This document shows positions 36,081-44,151 of a stretch of DNA of 64,000 bases, piece after piece. Origin of the DNA: Succinivibrio dextrinosolvens. GTDB taxonomy: Bacteria; Pseudomonadota; Gammaproteobacteria; Enterobacterales; Succinivibrionaceae. The stretch covers positions 1,696,747-1,760,746 of the forward strand of contig NZ_CP047056.1 of assembly GCF_011065405.1 (NCBI RefSeq), in the 5' to 3' direction. A program made the translations under genes and the position numbers. The notes below the pieces were generated by a model. It worked only from the letters and a program-made list of their open reading frames with translations, ran no database searches and had not been told where the DNA came from. Each line of letters begins with the position of its first letter. Positions within the stretch are counted from its first letter, which is position 1.

Positions 36081-36611
36081 AGAATTGATGTACCAATACC
36101 TATAAATAATGTGCATACCGAGCACACATTTATATTTCAAACTGAGAAAAATTTTTTGTGGTGAAGTTCTCTTTTGATTTAAAAGGGGATTTTTTCTAAC
36201 TTAAATGTCCCTAGACATTGTTTGAGAAATGCAATTTGCTTTTTAGATATTTTTATCTGTTAAGAGTTTATTGGGGGTTTAAAGGAATCATGTTAACAAA
36301 TTCTTTTACAGAAGGAAGCTCGATCTTATATTGACGCGCAATGATTTGTTTTTTCATTTAAAACCGAGTACAAAATTTCATATCTTATAACGACCTTAAT
36401 TTCCTTTTCTAATACCGCCTGTTCCAGTAAATAAATCTAAACAATAGAGTAAGGAGGATTTGTAATTACATAATAAAGCTAATTGATGACATAAAACGAT
36501 AAAAAAAACAAAAAAAATGCTGAATATATATAATATCAGTCATATTCATTCTAATATATTATATAAGACAAGCTCAAAAGATCATGTAAAGGTTTTATTA
36601 AGCGTAGTAAG
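36081..36611. other. AT-rich intergenic region with a possible DNA-methylase remnant
   Basis: No intact gene. On the minus strand, about 36396-36470, an unbroken stretch reads SLLYCLDLFTGTGGIRKGN before a stop; LDLFTGTGG resembles the first SAM motif of cytosine-C5 methyltransferases (D-L-F-x-G-x-G-G). The rest of such an enzyme is not found. This may be a scrap of a restriction-modification gene or chance. Confidence 0.25.
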
Positions 36612-36703
36612 AGATCGTAACGATCTAAAAACGATATAGAAACGAAAGTAAACGATTATTGGCTTGACTACCATAATGTTTTGTGCCATTAATAGACTAT
36701 ACT
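36612..36703 (+). promoter_or_regulatory. Helically phased ACGA repeats and promoter of the toxin-like cassette
   Basis: AGATCGT-A-ACGATCT forms an inverted repeat (36612-36626). ACGA cores then recur at 36620, 36631, 36642 and 36652, that is, every 10-11 bases on one face of the helix. TTGACT follows at 36664-36669, with TATACT at 36698-36703 at a non-standard distance. This looks like an activator-type control region for the gene at 36732. Confidence 0.4.
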
Positions 36704-36731
36704 CAAAAATTGCATCAAAAGAGGCTTAAAT

Positions 36732-37133
36732 ATGAGCTTAGCAGGGTTTAAAAAATTTAATTTGTCCACGGGAACATCTTCTATTTCAATTACACAAAAT
36801 GGAGTTGCTTTTAGTAAGACCGCTGTTCTAAGAATGAATAAAGCGTCTTTTGTTTGTGTATATATTGATGAAGGGGGAAAGCGTTTTGCTATTCAAGAAG
36901 CAACAGAAAATGATGAATCTGCAACGCGTTTCTACAATAATCAAAAGATTATTGCGGTAAGATGGAATAATAAAGAATTATTAAAAACCATTCAAAAGAT
37001 GATGAATTGGGAATTAAAAAATAACATTTATCGAGTTGAGGGAGATTATGATTCTACAGAGAATGCTCTAATCTTTGACTTAAACAATTTCACGCTTCAG
37101 TCTTCAAGTCAGGAGGTAATAGAAAGTGAATAG
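36732..37133 (+). CDS. Small hypothetical protein, first gene of the DUF4417 cassette
   Basis: A 133-residue soluble protein with a beta-rich first half (FNLSTGTSSISITQNGVAFS, then FVCVYIDEGGKRFAIQ) and a charged second half. GAGG precedes the ATG at good spacing. The pattern 'NGVAFSKTAV...VYID...KRFAIQEA' recurs in small proteins of gut mobile regions, to my recollection, but no function is known. It lies 174 bases before the DUF4417 gene with the structured leader between. It could be an antitoxin-like or DNA-binding partner; that is inference. Confidence 0.65.
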   Translation: MSLAGFKKFNLSTGTSSISITQNGVAFSKTAVLRMNKASFVCVYIDEGGKRFAIQEATENDESATRFYNNQKIIAVRWNNKELLKTIQKMMNWELKNNIYRVEGDYDSTENALIFDLNNFTLQSSSQEVIESE

Positions 37134-37148
37134 AAGTAGATAGCAAAA

Positions 37149-37299
37149 AAGCATTTGCTAAAATGCGGTGAGGCAAATTAACAAATGCTTCAATGCCGGA
37201 TTGATACAATCCAGTCTAGCAATCTAATTGTATCAATATCGATCACTGAAGACAATCGTTAATATTTGCCTCTTATGTTTAATTTTTTCATAGAGAGGT
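37149..37299 (+). ncRNA. Switch-like structured leader before the DUF4417 gene
   Basis: Several perfect stems compete. GAGGCAAAT (37170-37178) pairs with ATTTGCCTC (37264-37272). GCATTTG (37151-37157) pairs with CAAATGC (37182-37188). GGATTG (37198-37203) pairs with CAATCC (37207-37212). ATTGATACAAT (37200-37210) pairs with ATTGTATCAAT (37227-37237), excluding the preceding hairpin. CCTCT (37269-37273) can either close the long stem or pair with the Shine-Dalgarno AGAGG (37294-37298) of the next gene. This suggests control of translation; no known riboswitch class was recognised. Confidence 0.45.
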
Positions 37300-37307
37300 A
37301 ATTATCT

Positions 37308-38348
37308 ATGTTTAATAATAAAAAAGGCCCAAAACCTGTAGAGGACGTCTTTGGTGCATACTTAGCTTCAGATGCAGATCTAACACCTACAAATCACTAT
37401 CCAATAATTCCACAAAAATTCATATACCAAGGTTTTCCAAAGAAGATTCTTCCACTAGATAAAGCGATTCAAGCTCTTCAGTCCAAAGAAGATCTTTCAG
37501 ATACTTTTATCTGTACTTATGAGAAAGATAAACTTTTTAATCGCATCAGAAGGTACCCAAAGAATTATGTCAAAATGCTAAGAAACGCTGCAGGAATAAT
37601 TGGTTTTGATATCAGTATTCATTCAGATATGCCTTTATGGAAACAAAAAGCCTTTATTGGGGAGAATCTTGAATTAACCTATTTCTTTGGTCAACAAGGC
37701 ATACCTGTTATTCCAAACATTAGGTATGGTACAGATGAAACAATTGATGATTTCTTTAATGCAATTCCACTTCACTCAACCATTGCTATTGGAACATACG
37801 GTTTTATCAAATTTAAATATCAGAAGGCTGAATGGCTAGATTGTCTCGAGAAAACAATTCAAAAGTTAAAACCTGAAAGATTAGTTGTTTATGGTTCATT
37901 GAAAGGAAAACTTTTTAGCAAATTTTCAGAGTTGACTCAAATTCAAATCTATAATGCCTGGTTTGCTCAAGATAGAGAGGAAAGAAAAATGGCAACTAAG
38001 GGCTCTAGCAATAGATTTGGAAATAAAGGAAAACCAACTTCATCCATAAGTTATCCTTGGGCAAAAGCTTTTAATAAAAATACATTAGTAAGTCATTTTC
38101 AACGTCATGGTGACGAGTTCCCTAGTATGAATAAAGAGGAATATGAAGCAAGAGCAATCAAATTCGCAAATTCTGTAAATCCAAACGATTGTGTAACTTT
38201 TATTGATAATAAAAAATCAACACACAAGTTCAATACAGTAACTGGAGAATATAGCATCATTTCAAAAGATGGTTATGTAATAACCTATTTCAAGCCAGAA
38301 AAGGGATATGAATATTTTAAATTACAGATAATTAAATCGGGGAAATAA
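37308..38348 (+). CDS. DUF4417 protein with C-terminal RNase-toxin-like domain
   Basis: 346 residues in two parts. Residues about 30-225 match DUF4417: GFDISIHSDMPLWKQKAFIG, VIPNIRYGTDETIDDFFNAI, TIAIGTYGFIK and LKPERLVVYGS. Residues about 255-346 read LVSHFQRHGDEFPSMNKEEY, ARAIKFANS, KFNTVTGEYSIISKDGYVIT and YFKPEKGYEYFK, the layout of C-terminal RNase domains of the BECR type in polymorphic toxins (H-x-x-x-H-G-x-E-F then G-x-I-x-T-x-F-K-P). The fusion is unusual. No signal peptide, so it acts in the cytoplasm or is delivered by another route. The CPCC protein next door would be the immunity partner. RBS GAGAGG. Confidence 0.72.
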   Translation: MFNNKKGPKPVEDVFGAYLASDADLTPTNHYPIIPQKFIYQGFPKKILPLDKAIQALQSKEDLSDTFICTYEKDKLFNRIRRYPKNYVKMLRNAAGIIGFDISIHSDMPLWKQKAFIGENLELTYFFGQQGIPVIPNIRYGTDETIDDFFNAIPLHSTIAIGTYGFIKFKYQKAEWLDCLEKTIQKLKPERLVVYGSLKGKLFSKFSELTQIQIYNAWFAQDREERKMATKGSSNRFGNKGKPTSSISYPWAKAFNKNTLVSHFQRHGDEFPSMNKEEYEARAIKFANSVNPNDCVTFIDNKKSTHKFNTVTGEYSIISKDGYVITYFKPEKGYEYFKLQIIKSGK

Positions 38349-38350
38349 TA

Positions 38351-38842
38351 ATGGAAGAACGAAAAGAATTCAAATCAATGATGTGCCCTGTATGTGGCAA
38401 ACTTTATTTTACTAAGAATAATGACCCTAATGTAGAAAAAATACTTGGCTATAAGTGTCATTTTTGTGGATGGAAATATGATTTAGAACAGGCAGAAGAT
38501 CCAAACCTAAAAAACGGTAATAATGAAATGTCGTTAAATGAGTATCGTGACTGGTATCAAGAACAGCTAAAGAAAGATCCTGATTATGATTTTACAGATT
38601 CTAATTACCAACCTAAGGCTCATAATTGCCCTGTATGCGGAAAACATAGATTCACTTCAGAATCTAGCTTTGATATCTGTCCTTTCTGCGGATGGGAAGA
38701 TGATGCGTTAATGGAGGACCAACCAGATAAATGGGATGGATGTTCAAACGATCTTTGTCTAAACAAATTTAGGGAAAGATACCAAAAAGAACTGAAAAAA
38801 AATCCAAATTACAAATTTAAAAAAGACGGTCTTCCTTCTTAG
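38351..38842 (+). CDS. Cys-rich CPCC-family protein, candidate immunity protein
   Basis: 163 residues built of two similar zinc-ribbon-like units. The first has CPVCGKLYFTK, then CHFCGWKYDLEQAEDP and MSLNEYRDWYQEQLKKDP. The second has CPVCGKHRFTSESSFDICPF, CGWEDDALMEDQPDKWDG and LCLNKFRERYQKELKKNP. The second unit fits the CPCC domain (CPxC, CPxCxWEDD). CPCC proteins are recurrent neighbours of polymorphic toxins. It starts 2 bases after the DUF4417 gene, an operonic toxin-then-immunity order. Zinc binding and immunity are inferred. Confidence 0.75.
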   Translation: MEERKEFKSMMCPVCGKLYFTKNNDPNVEKILGYKCHFCGWKYDLEQAEDPNLKNGNNEMSLNEYRDWYQEQLKKDPDYDFTDSNYQPKAHNCPVCGKHRFTSESSFDICPFCGWEDDALMEDQPDKWDGCSNDLCLNKFRERYQKELKKNPNYKFKKDGLPS

Positions 38843-38861
38843 TAAAAAAACATATAAGGAC

Positions 38862-39047
38862 ATGAAAAGGGCAGAAGAAAATGTATCTGTTTTAAGAGCC
38901 AACCGACGTGTAGCCAATGAAATAACGATCTATGGGATGTACAAAGGCGTTAGAGTAGGAGTTATCACAACAAATGGCAAAATTGCAACAATATTTCCTG
39001 ATGTAAAACAATCCCCAAACAGAGGAGATCTAAATGACACGAAATGA
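38862..39047 (+). CDS. Short ORF resembling the tail of a polymorphic toxin
   Basis: 61 residues. The stretch ANEITIYGMYKGVRVGVITT then NGKIATIFPDVKQ resembles the extreme C-terminus of RNase-type polymorphic toxins (NGKI-x-T-x-F/Y-P). AAGGA is only one base from the ATG, a poor spacing, so the ORF may be an orphan toxin tail rather than a translated gene. It overlaps the next ORF by 14 bases. Confidence 0.4.
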   Translation: MKRAEENVSVLRANRRVANEITIYGMYKGVRVGVITTNGKIATIFPDVKQSPNRGDLNDTK

Positions 39048-39213
39048 ATATGTCGAGAAAATGCATCAAATAATAAAAGAAAGAAAACATGATGATGAAA
39101 CAAAATATGCTGAAATTCCGGATTATATAGAAAGATACACAAATAAACACATTCCTGTCATTGCAGTCGGAAGTCATGGAAGCATTAGTACAAAACAGAA
39201 AATAAAAACGTAA
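39034..39213 (+). CDS. Small ORF ending in the IS66 terminus, possible truncated immunity gene
   Basis: 59 residues from ATG 39034, preceded by a strong AGAGGAG. The protein is MTRNEYVEKMHQIIKERKHD..., charged and probably helical. Its stop codon TAA (39211-39213) lies inside the GTAAC terminus of the IS66-family element at 39210, so the native C-terminus may have been cut off by that insertion. It follows a toxin-tail-like ORF, the place where an immunity gene would be expected. Confidence 0.5.
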   Translation: MTRNEYVEKMHQIIKERKHDDETKYAEIPDYIERYTNKHIPVIAVGSHGSISTKQKIKT

Positions 39214-40789
39214 CTGCTCAGCCCCCCCCCTTAAATTAAAACTTTCTCAGTTTCGCCTTTGAAGGCAAGAGCCAATGCTTCGAATGCATTTATGCCATGC
39301 TTCTTGGCGGTGCTGAGATAGGATGTAATCTTCAGGTAGGTCTGAGCTCCAGCCTTTGTACGAAAACATCCTGAAACCTTTGCTTTAGTCTTTACATTGC
39401 GTAAGTCTCTCTCCGCCTGATTGTTATCAAATGGAACCAGGAAATTATGTATAAACAGACACACCGAATCCTTAAGCTTAATCAGCCTGTCTATTAAGGC
39501 TCTTTCCTTGCCTTTCTTCTTTTTTCCTCGTTTTTTAGGCTCTATCTTATCCGGAGGAGGACATTCCTTCTCAGCATAAGCCATGATTTCGTCATATTCT
39601 TTCCCAAGTACTTTTATAAGATTCTCGCTTAACGTGGTTTTGCCTTGTTCTATAGCCTTTTCCTTGGCGGTTTTCATGGTTATAAGCAGAGTCTTGAATC
39701 TTTCTGTCCATAAATGAGTCGGATTATTCTCAATGTTGGCTATAAGTTCTCTTAACAGATGAGCGCAGCAGACAGCATGGAGAATATCTTTGAATTTCCA
39801 GTAGGCTCCCCAGCAGTCATGGACTGCGGTACCACCGATATTCTGAATTACTCCGTTATCTTCTATTCCTTCCTGTCCTCGTTTCTTATTGACGGTAAGG
39901 TAGGTGTATTTGGCATTGGATGAGTTATGTACCCATTGTGTAGAGCCTTCGACTCTGACACCGGTTTCATCGAAGTTAACAACAGAAGAGCCAATCAGCA
40001 GTTCTTTGATTTTCTCTACTATCGGTGTTACCTTTTGTCCGCATTTTTCTACCATTGAACAGATAGTGCCTTCAGACAGAGTTACATTAAACATACCGTC
40101 AATGATAGTCTGAATTCTTTCAGTACTTACTGCACCAAAGGTGCTTAGAAGTCCAGCCATTGCAGTAAAGGTATCTCCATACTGAACATAGGCTTTAACC
40201 TCTTCAGGGAATTCTCCTTTAAGTTTGCTTTCGCCACATGGACAGGCTACCGCTTTCATGCTCTGGTGCTCGATTACCTTTGTGGTTACAACCGCTTCAA
40301 CAATAAATCTCTTTTCACCGCACTCAAATACCTTTCCGTTTGCAACGCATGAGGCAAAATGTGGACAGGTCATACATTTATTGGGATGATGTTTCTTTAC
40401 CTCATCAGGCTTATGTGGTAGCTCCATGTTTGCTCCACTGTGTCCTTTCTGCCCGCCTGGCTTTCTGCCTGTTGGTTTTCTCAGACTTCTTGCCTTATTT
40501 GGCTTCTTATAACCGTCACTTGAGGGTGGTTTTGAACTGTTATGGGAATCCATATTTAACTGTCTGCGCAGGTCTTTTATGGTTTCCTGCAGATCGATGA
40601 TGGTATTAGTCAAGCGCTCATTCTGCACCATAATACCTGTACTTGTTTCAAGCATAATGCTGAAAAGGAATGAAAGAGAATCAACGAGTACAGCAGTGTC
40701 ACCTGAAGCTTTACTTTTAAGCTCCTTTGTTATCTGCTCAACCTGCTTTTTCAGTTCCTTTAAATCCACAGCAAATCCCTGATTGTTAC
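39210..40789 (-). mobile_element. IS66-family element, single-ORF (ISBst12-like) type
   Basis: About 1.58 kb around the transposase. The candidate ends are GTAACTGCTCAG (from 39210) and, reversed, GTAACAATCAG (40789-40779), matching the GTAA start common to IS66 ends. No tnpA/tnpB accessory genes. An 8-bp target duplication, expected for the family, is not seen (ATAAAAAC against TATTACTG), so the ends may be misplaced or a rearrangement followed. A run of nine C occurs at about 39222-39230. Confidence 0.7.
39231..40769 (-). CDS. IS66-family transposase (TnpC)
   Basis: A 512-residue protein with an N-terminal coiled coil, the SSKPPSSDGYKKPNKARSLR and GRKPGGQKGHSG motif, a zinc-finger region (CMTCPHFASC, CPCG), and the DDE core: VNFDETGVRVEG, VHDCWGAYWKF with HAVCCAHLLREL, and PFDNNQAERDLRNVKTKAKV, which ends in the typical SGCFRTKAGA. 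The frame is complete. Confidence 0.93.
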   Translation of the reverse strand: MDLKELKKQVEQITKELKSKASGDTAVLVDSLSFLFSIMLETSTGIMVQNERLTNTIIDLQETIKDLRRQLNMDSHNSSKPPSSDGYKKPNKARSLRKPTGRKPGGQKGHSGANMELPHKPDEVKKHHPNKCMTCPHFASCVANGKVFECGEKRFIVEAVVTTKVIEHQSMKAVACPCGESKLKGEFPEEVKAYVQYGDTFTAMAGLLSTFGAVSTERIQTIIDGMFNVTLSEGTICSMVEKCGQKVTPIVEKIKELLIGSSVVNFDETGVRVEGSTQWVHNSSNAKYTYLTVNKKRGQEGIEDNGVIQNIGGTAVHDCWGAYWKFKDILHAVCCAHLLRELIANIENNPTHLWTERFKTLLITMKTAKEKAIEQGKTTLSENLIKVLGKEYDEIMAYAEKECPPPDKIEPKKRGKKKKGKERALIDRLIKLKDSVCLFIHNFLVPFDNNQAERDLRNVKTKAKVSGCFRTKAGAQTYLKITSYLSTAKKHGINAFEALALAFKGETEKVLI

Positions 40790-40864
40790 TATTACTGATG
40801 TAATTATAACATCCTGAATTTCAGCACTTTTCGTCATAGAAATCAGAGGTACACCATATGCTTC

Positions 40865-40907
40865 AAAACGATCGAGAAGGATCTGATCAGATCGCTACAG
40901 ATCGATT
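40865..40907. promoter_or_regulatory. Phased GATC decamer repeats
   Basis: GATC occurs at 40870, 40880, 40890 and 40900, exactly 10 bases apart, with an extra copy at 40885. The first unit (AAAACGATCG) resembles the ACGAT repeats at 36620-36655, and both regions continue with ATTGGC. This may be a binding array for the same regulator, or a Dam-sensitive switch. Confidence 0.4.
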
Positions 40908-41043
40908 GGCAGTCAAAATGACAAAACAAAGCACTTCAAAACAACATCGCTGTATTCGCGTTATATGAGCAATATGGGCTATTCCTGGTAAATGCAAAGA
41001 AAAAAGCATTTTGATTAGGAATGTGAGACAATTCACAATGTAA

Positions 41044-41322
41044 ATTCTAAAAGAACAATCTGACTGTAAAAGTCAGTCAAAATACTCAAAACAATTTTTG
41101 GCTTATGCTACCGTTCTGAGTAGTTACATAAAAACTTTTAAAGAAGGTCTTTTTAACTGTGTAGAAAGAACCTTTCCTGAGCTAGTAATAGTTTATGGAG
41201 GTATACCTAATTCTATTATTCATGGCTTAGAAAATATTACAAAATTTAGGCAGATTCCTGATTGGACTACTTTTGTTCACCAGCAAACAAACATAAGAAA
41301 TCTTTATGTAGGGAGGTTGTAA
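41044..41322 (+). pseudogene. C-terminal remnant, possibly of a DUF4417 gene
   Basis: An open stretch without a convincing start (only TTG 41098 without a ribosome-binding site) ends 3 bases before the PAAR gene. ERTFPELVIVYGGIPN and KFRQIPDWTTFVHQ resemble the C-terminal end of DUF4417 (compare LKPERLVVYGS in the gene at 37308). It may be the tail of a second DUF4417 gene whose front was lost when the IS66-family element arrived. Low certainty. Confidence 0.35.
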
Positions 41323-41325
41323 TTT

Positions 41326-42444
41326 ATGGCAAATGCAACGCGACTTGATGATAAAGCTGAGATTAAAACAGACAAGAAAAATATAAGACTAATATCAGGT
41401 TCACCAAATGTCTTTATTAACGGAAAACCTGCAGGTAGATATGGAGATTTATACGAAGAATACCAATCAGAGTCCGGTGAAAAGCGTAAAGCTGTGATTA
41501 CAACAGGATCACCACATGTTTTTATCAATGGACATCCGGCAGCAAGAATTGGAGATTCTGTCAGTTACGGCGGAGTCGTTATTGAAGGATCATCCAATGT
41601 TTTTATTGGGGATGGTGGAGGCCTTTCACATAGATTATCGTGTGGATATGAGATTTTGCAAAAGATCTTGATTTCGCCGATGCACAACCTGAGCAAAACA
41701 GATGAAATCATTTTATTTTCACCTTTGATTGCAGAAAACATGTCTAGGCTTCAAGAAGAAGTTCATGAAAAACTCGGATGGAAATACCTGAGTAATCTAC
41801 TTAGATTTTGGCTGACAGGAAAGTCATATGTAACCAACAAGACAGATCGTCTAAAAGGAATCACTGCTATATATGATTTTGATAGTGATTGGGAATGGTT
41901 TCGTAAGTTTTCCAGATTTAATCTAATGTACCAGAAACTATGTGAAACAGCATTATCTGATGCAGGGAAACAGGCATTGATAGAAGTCTTAAAAAAGACC
42001 TCTGCATGGGAAAACGGTGGAATTTTTGATTTTTCAACATCAGATAAGGATGTATGGGAAGCAAATTTCTTCAATCATGTATCAGTCCCTCGTTCTAATG
42101 CTATGCTTGACAGTATGGATGCATGTCTCGGTTCATTTACAATTTGTGCTGTAGCCTCAGGGAAAATTGAAATAATGAATGATGGATATAGAAAAATAAC
42201 AGTAACAGGACTTTATGCATATGTAAGAGACATCTTTAATTTTAATGATAGTGATGACTATAGATATTGGAGTAAAGAGGAGATGCTATTTAAATTAAAC
42301 ACCACTCAAGATAGTTATTATCATTTGACTAATACTGAATTTAATTCATTCCGAGACAAATACAACAAGGGAGAAGATTTTCTGATTCTTTCAGATCTTC
42401 ATAAGTGCGATGAATTTCAGACACAGATTTTTTTTGCTAAATAG
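41326..42444 (+). CDS. PAAR-domain protein with C-terminal effector-like domain
   Basis: 372 residues. Residues 1-100 are a PAAR spike domain with repeated motifs (SPNVFINGKPAGRYGD, GSPHVFINGHPAARIGD, GSSNVFIGDGGG), which caps the VgrG tip of type VI secretion systems. Residues about 110-372 are a separate domain with VTGLYAYVRDIFNFNDSDDY, RYWSKEE, FRDKYNKGEDFLILSDLHKC, resembling DUF6402-type C-termini. That makes it a candidate specialised effector. AGGGAGG upstream of the ATG. No other type VI genes are in the window. The downstream Cys-rich and membrane proteins may give immunity. Confidence 0.82.
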   Translation: MANATRLDDKAEIKTDKKNIRLISGSPNVFINGKPAGRYGDLYEEYQSESGEKRKAVITTGSPHVFINGHPAARIGDSVSYGGVVIEGSSNVFIGDGGGLSHRLSCGYEILQKILISPMHNLSKTDEIILFSPLIAENMSRLQEEVHEKLGWKYLSNLLRFWLTGKSYVTNKTDRLKGITAIYDFDSDWEWFRKFSRFNLMYQKLCETALSDAGKQALIEVLKKTSAWENGGIFDFSTSDKDVWEANFFNHVSVPRSNAMLDSMDACLGSFTICAVASGKIEIMNDGYRKITVTGLYAYVRDIFNFNDSDDYRYWSKEEMLFKLNTTQDSYYHLTNTEFNSFRDKYNKGEDFLILSDLHKCDEFQTQIFFAK

Positions 42445-42582
42445 ACTAATTGTAGTTCTAGCGTATTCCTGCATAATTTCTTTTTTGTTTTGAATAGTTA
42501 CTCAATTTGTATTGATGACTAACTATTAGTATTTATTAGTACTAAATTTGTAAAACTTACTATAGTTCCTAGTGAATAGAAA

Positions 42583-44106
42583 ATGGACGATGAATCAGAA
42601 TTAAATAATAAATCAGAAGAACTTCAGAAGTTTCTTGGAAAGGTTAAAAGAAACATAATAATAACGCTAAGTTTACTTTTTTCCTTATTATTTCTTCTAG
42701 TTCTATGCCACCGTTTTTTATACTCCAAAAGCTATTCTGACTGTGTTTTAAAAAATGATGCAGAGTCATGCTACCACTATGCTTCTTCAGTGGCTAACAG
42801 TACTTTTGATGACCAAACCGCCCATAAGTATTACGTAAAAGCCTGTAATTACGGTAGTGCTAATGGCTGCTATATGGCTACAGCAGGGTTACCTATGGTA
42901 ACGGAGATTATTTCTCCAAATGAAAAGTACATGATGCAGATTAAGGCTTGTGAACTAGGGGAGCCATTTAACTGTTTAGAAATTCTCTTCAGACAAAAAG
43001 AAAAAGCCTTTAGTAAAATGCTGTATGATCCAGTTCTCTATAAGAAAGTTTATTCTTCTGTTTGTCCTGAATCACAGAGCGGTTGCACTTTCCTATCTGA
43101 TGTAATTTCAGAAAACAGCATTGAGGTGAGAGAACATGTAACCACTCTTTTAAATGAATGCAAGAAGAGAAGTTCTAATAGTAAAAGTTGCACTACAGCT
43201 TCACTTTACTACCTGTTTGGTGTTGGTGTAAAGAAAGACCGTCAGAAGGCCACAAACATGATATTTTCTCCTTGTTTATTGTCAGGTGATTTTAATAGTG
43301 ACTATTGTGAAAATCTTGTTTATGGATTTAATAGATTGCCTTTTGATTTAAAATCCTATCCAGAACTGGAACAAACCGTTTCTTTTTTACTGAGAAATCT
43401 TGAGCAGGAATGTTCCAATGTCTCTTCTTATGACTTTGAAAACCGCTGTAAATATAAGCTAAATAAATATCAGAATATTCTTTGTGTGTTTAACAATGAC
43501 TGTAATAACCAATTTTTAAATCAATATGAAGCGTTTGTTAAAAAACAGAAACAACAAGAGATAGAAAATAATCGAGTCCAGACTGAGGTTAATAAAAAAG
43601 CTAATGATCAATACCGCAAAATTTTAGCACCTTTCATAAAGGATATACCAGAAGATCAGATAGAAAATACTTTATCTAAGAAATGCAAAAATGGAGATGG
43701 CATTGTATGTGGTGTTTTAGCTGGAATGTATGATAGGGGAGCTTATGTTAATAAAAATTATGAAAAGAATATTGAATACTTAAAAAAAGGCTGCGAATTA
43801 AATGAGTTGAGTAGTTGCAGAGGATTGAGTGTTAAATACTCAGTAAATAACAAAGATGAGGATGCCCTGGAGATTTATAAACAACTCTGTGATAACCTTG
43901 ACCAGAAGGAAGAATGTGCCAGTGTTGCAAAACTCTATCTTCTCAATGATAAATTCTCTGACAAACAGGAACAAGGAAAAGAATATCTAAAAGCCCTTTG
44001 TGATGATAAGTCAGAGCGCTCTCAACATCACTGTAAAGATATTACACGTGCAGTTGAACTCAGAGATAGACATAGAGAAATGTCACCATCATCGGGAACT
44101 AAATAA
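42583..44106 (+). CDS. Membrane-anchored Cys-rich Sel1-like repeat protein
   Basis: 507 residues. One membrane segment at about 28-47 (IIITLSLLFSLLFLLVLCHR) with a charged N-terminus in the cytoplasm, so the bulk is periplasmic. Many paired cysteines occur in alpha/alpha repeats (DAESCYHYASSVANS, ACNYGSANGCYMA, KGCELNELSSCRGLSVKY, DGIVCGVLAGMYDRGAYV), like Sel1/Hcp-type repeats stabilised by disulfides. Its place directly after a PAAR effector suggests a periplasmic immunity or adaptor role (inference). No strong ribosome-binding site is evident. Confidence 0.7.
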   Translation: MDDESELNNKSEELQKFLGKVKRNIIITLSLLFSLLFLLVLCHRFLYSKSYSDCVLKNDAESCYHYASSVANSTFDDQTAHKYYVKACNYGSANGCYMATAGLPMVTEIISPNEKYMMQIKACELGEPFNCLEILFRQKEKAFSKMLYDPVLYKKVYSSVCPESQSGCTFLSDVISENSIEVREHVTTLLNECKKRSSNSKSCTTASLYYLFGVGVKKDRQKATNMIFSPCLLSGDFNSDYCENLVYGFNRLPFDLKSYPELEQTVSFLLRNLEQECSNVSSYDFENRCKYKLNKYQNILCVFNNDCNNQFLNQYEAFVKKQKQQEIENNRVQTEVNKKANDQYRKILAPFIKDIPEDQIENTLSKKCKNGDGIVCGVLAGMYDRGAYVNKNYEKNIEYLKKGCELNELSSCRGLSVKYSVNNKDEDALEIYKQLCDNLDQKEECASVAKLYLLNDKFSDKQEQGKEYLKALCDDKSERSQHHCKDITRAVELRDRHREMSPSSGTK

Positions 44107-44151
44107 CTATTTGTTTTTTAGAAAATAAGGGAAGTATTCAGAGATTGAATT

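Noticed and set aside
37149-37299. Type III toxin-antitoxin RNA repeat array
   Set aside because: There are inverted repeats but no tandem direct repeats of the usual length, and the downstream protein is not of the ToxN/AbiQ kind.
39222-39230. Run of nine C bases as a phase-variable tract
   Set aside because: It lies between the IS66 terminus and the transposase stop, where a slip would change no reading frame; it could also be a sequencing artefact.
36080-41100. CRISPR array
   Set aside because: The repeats seen are 10-11 base phased motifs without spacers of constant length, and no cas genes are present.
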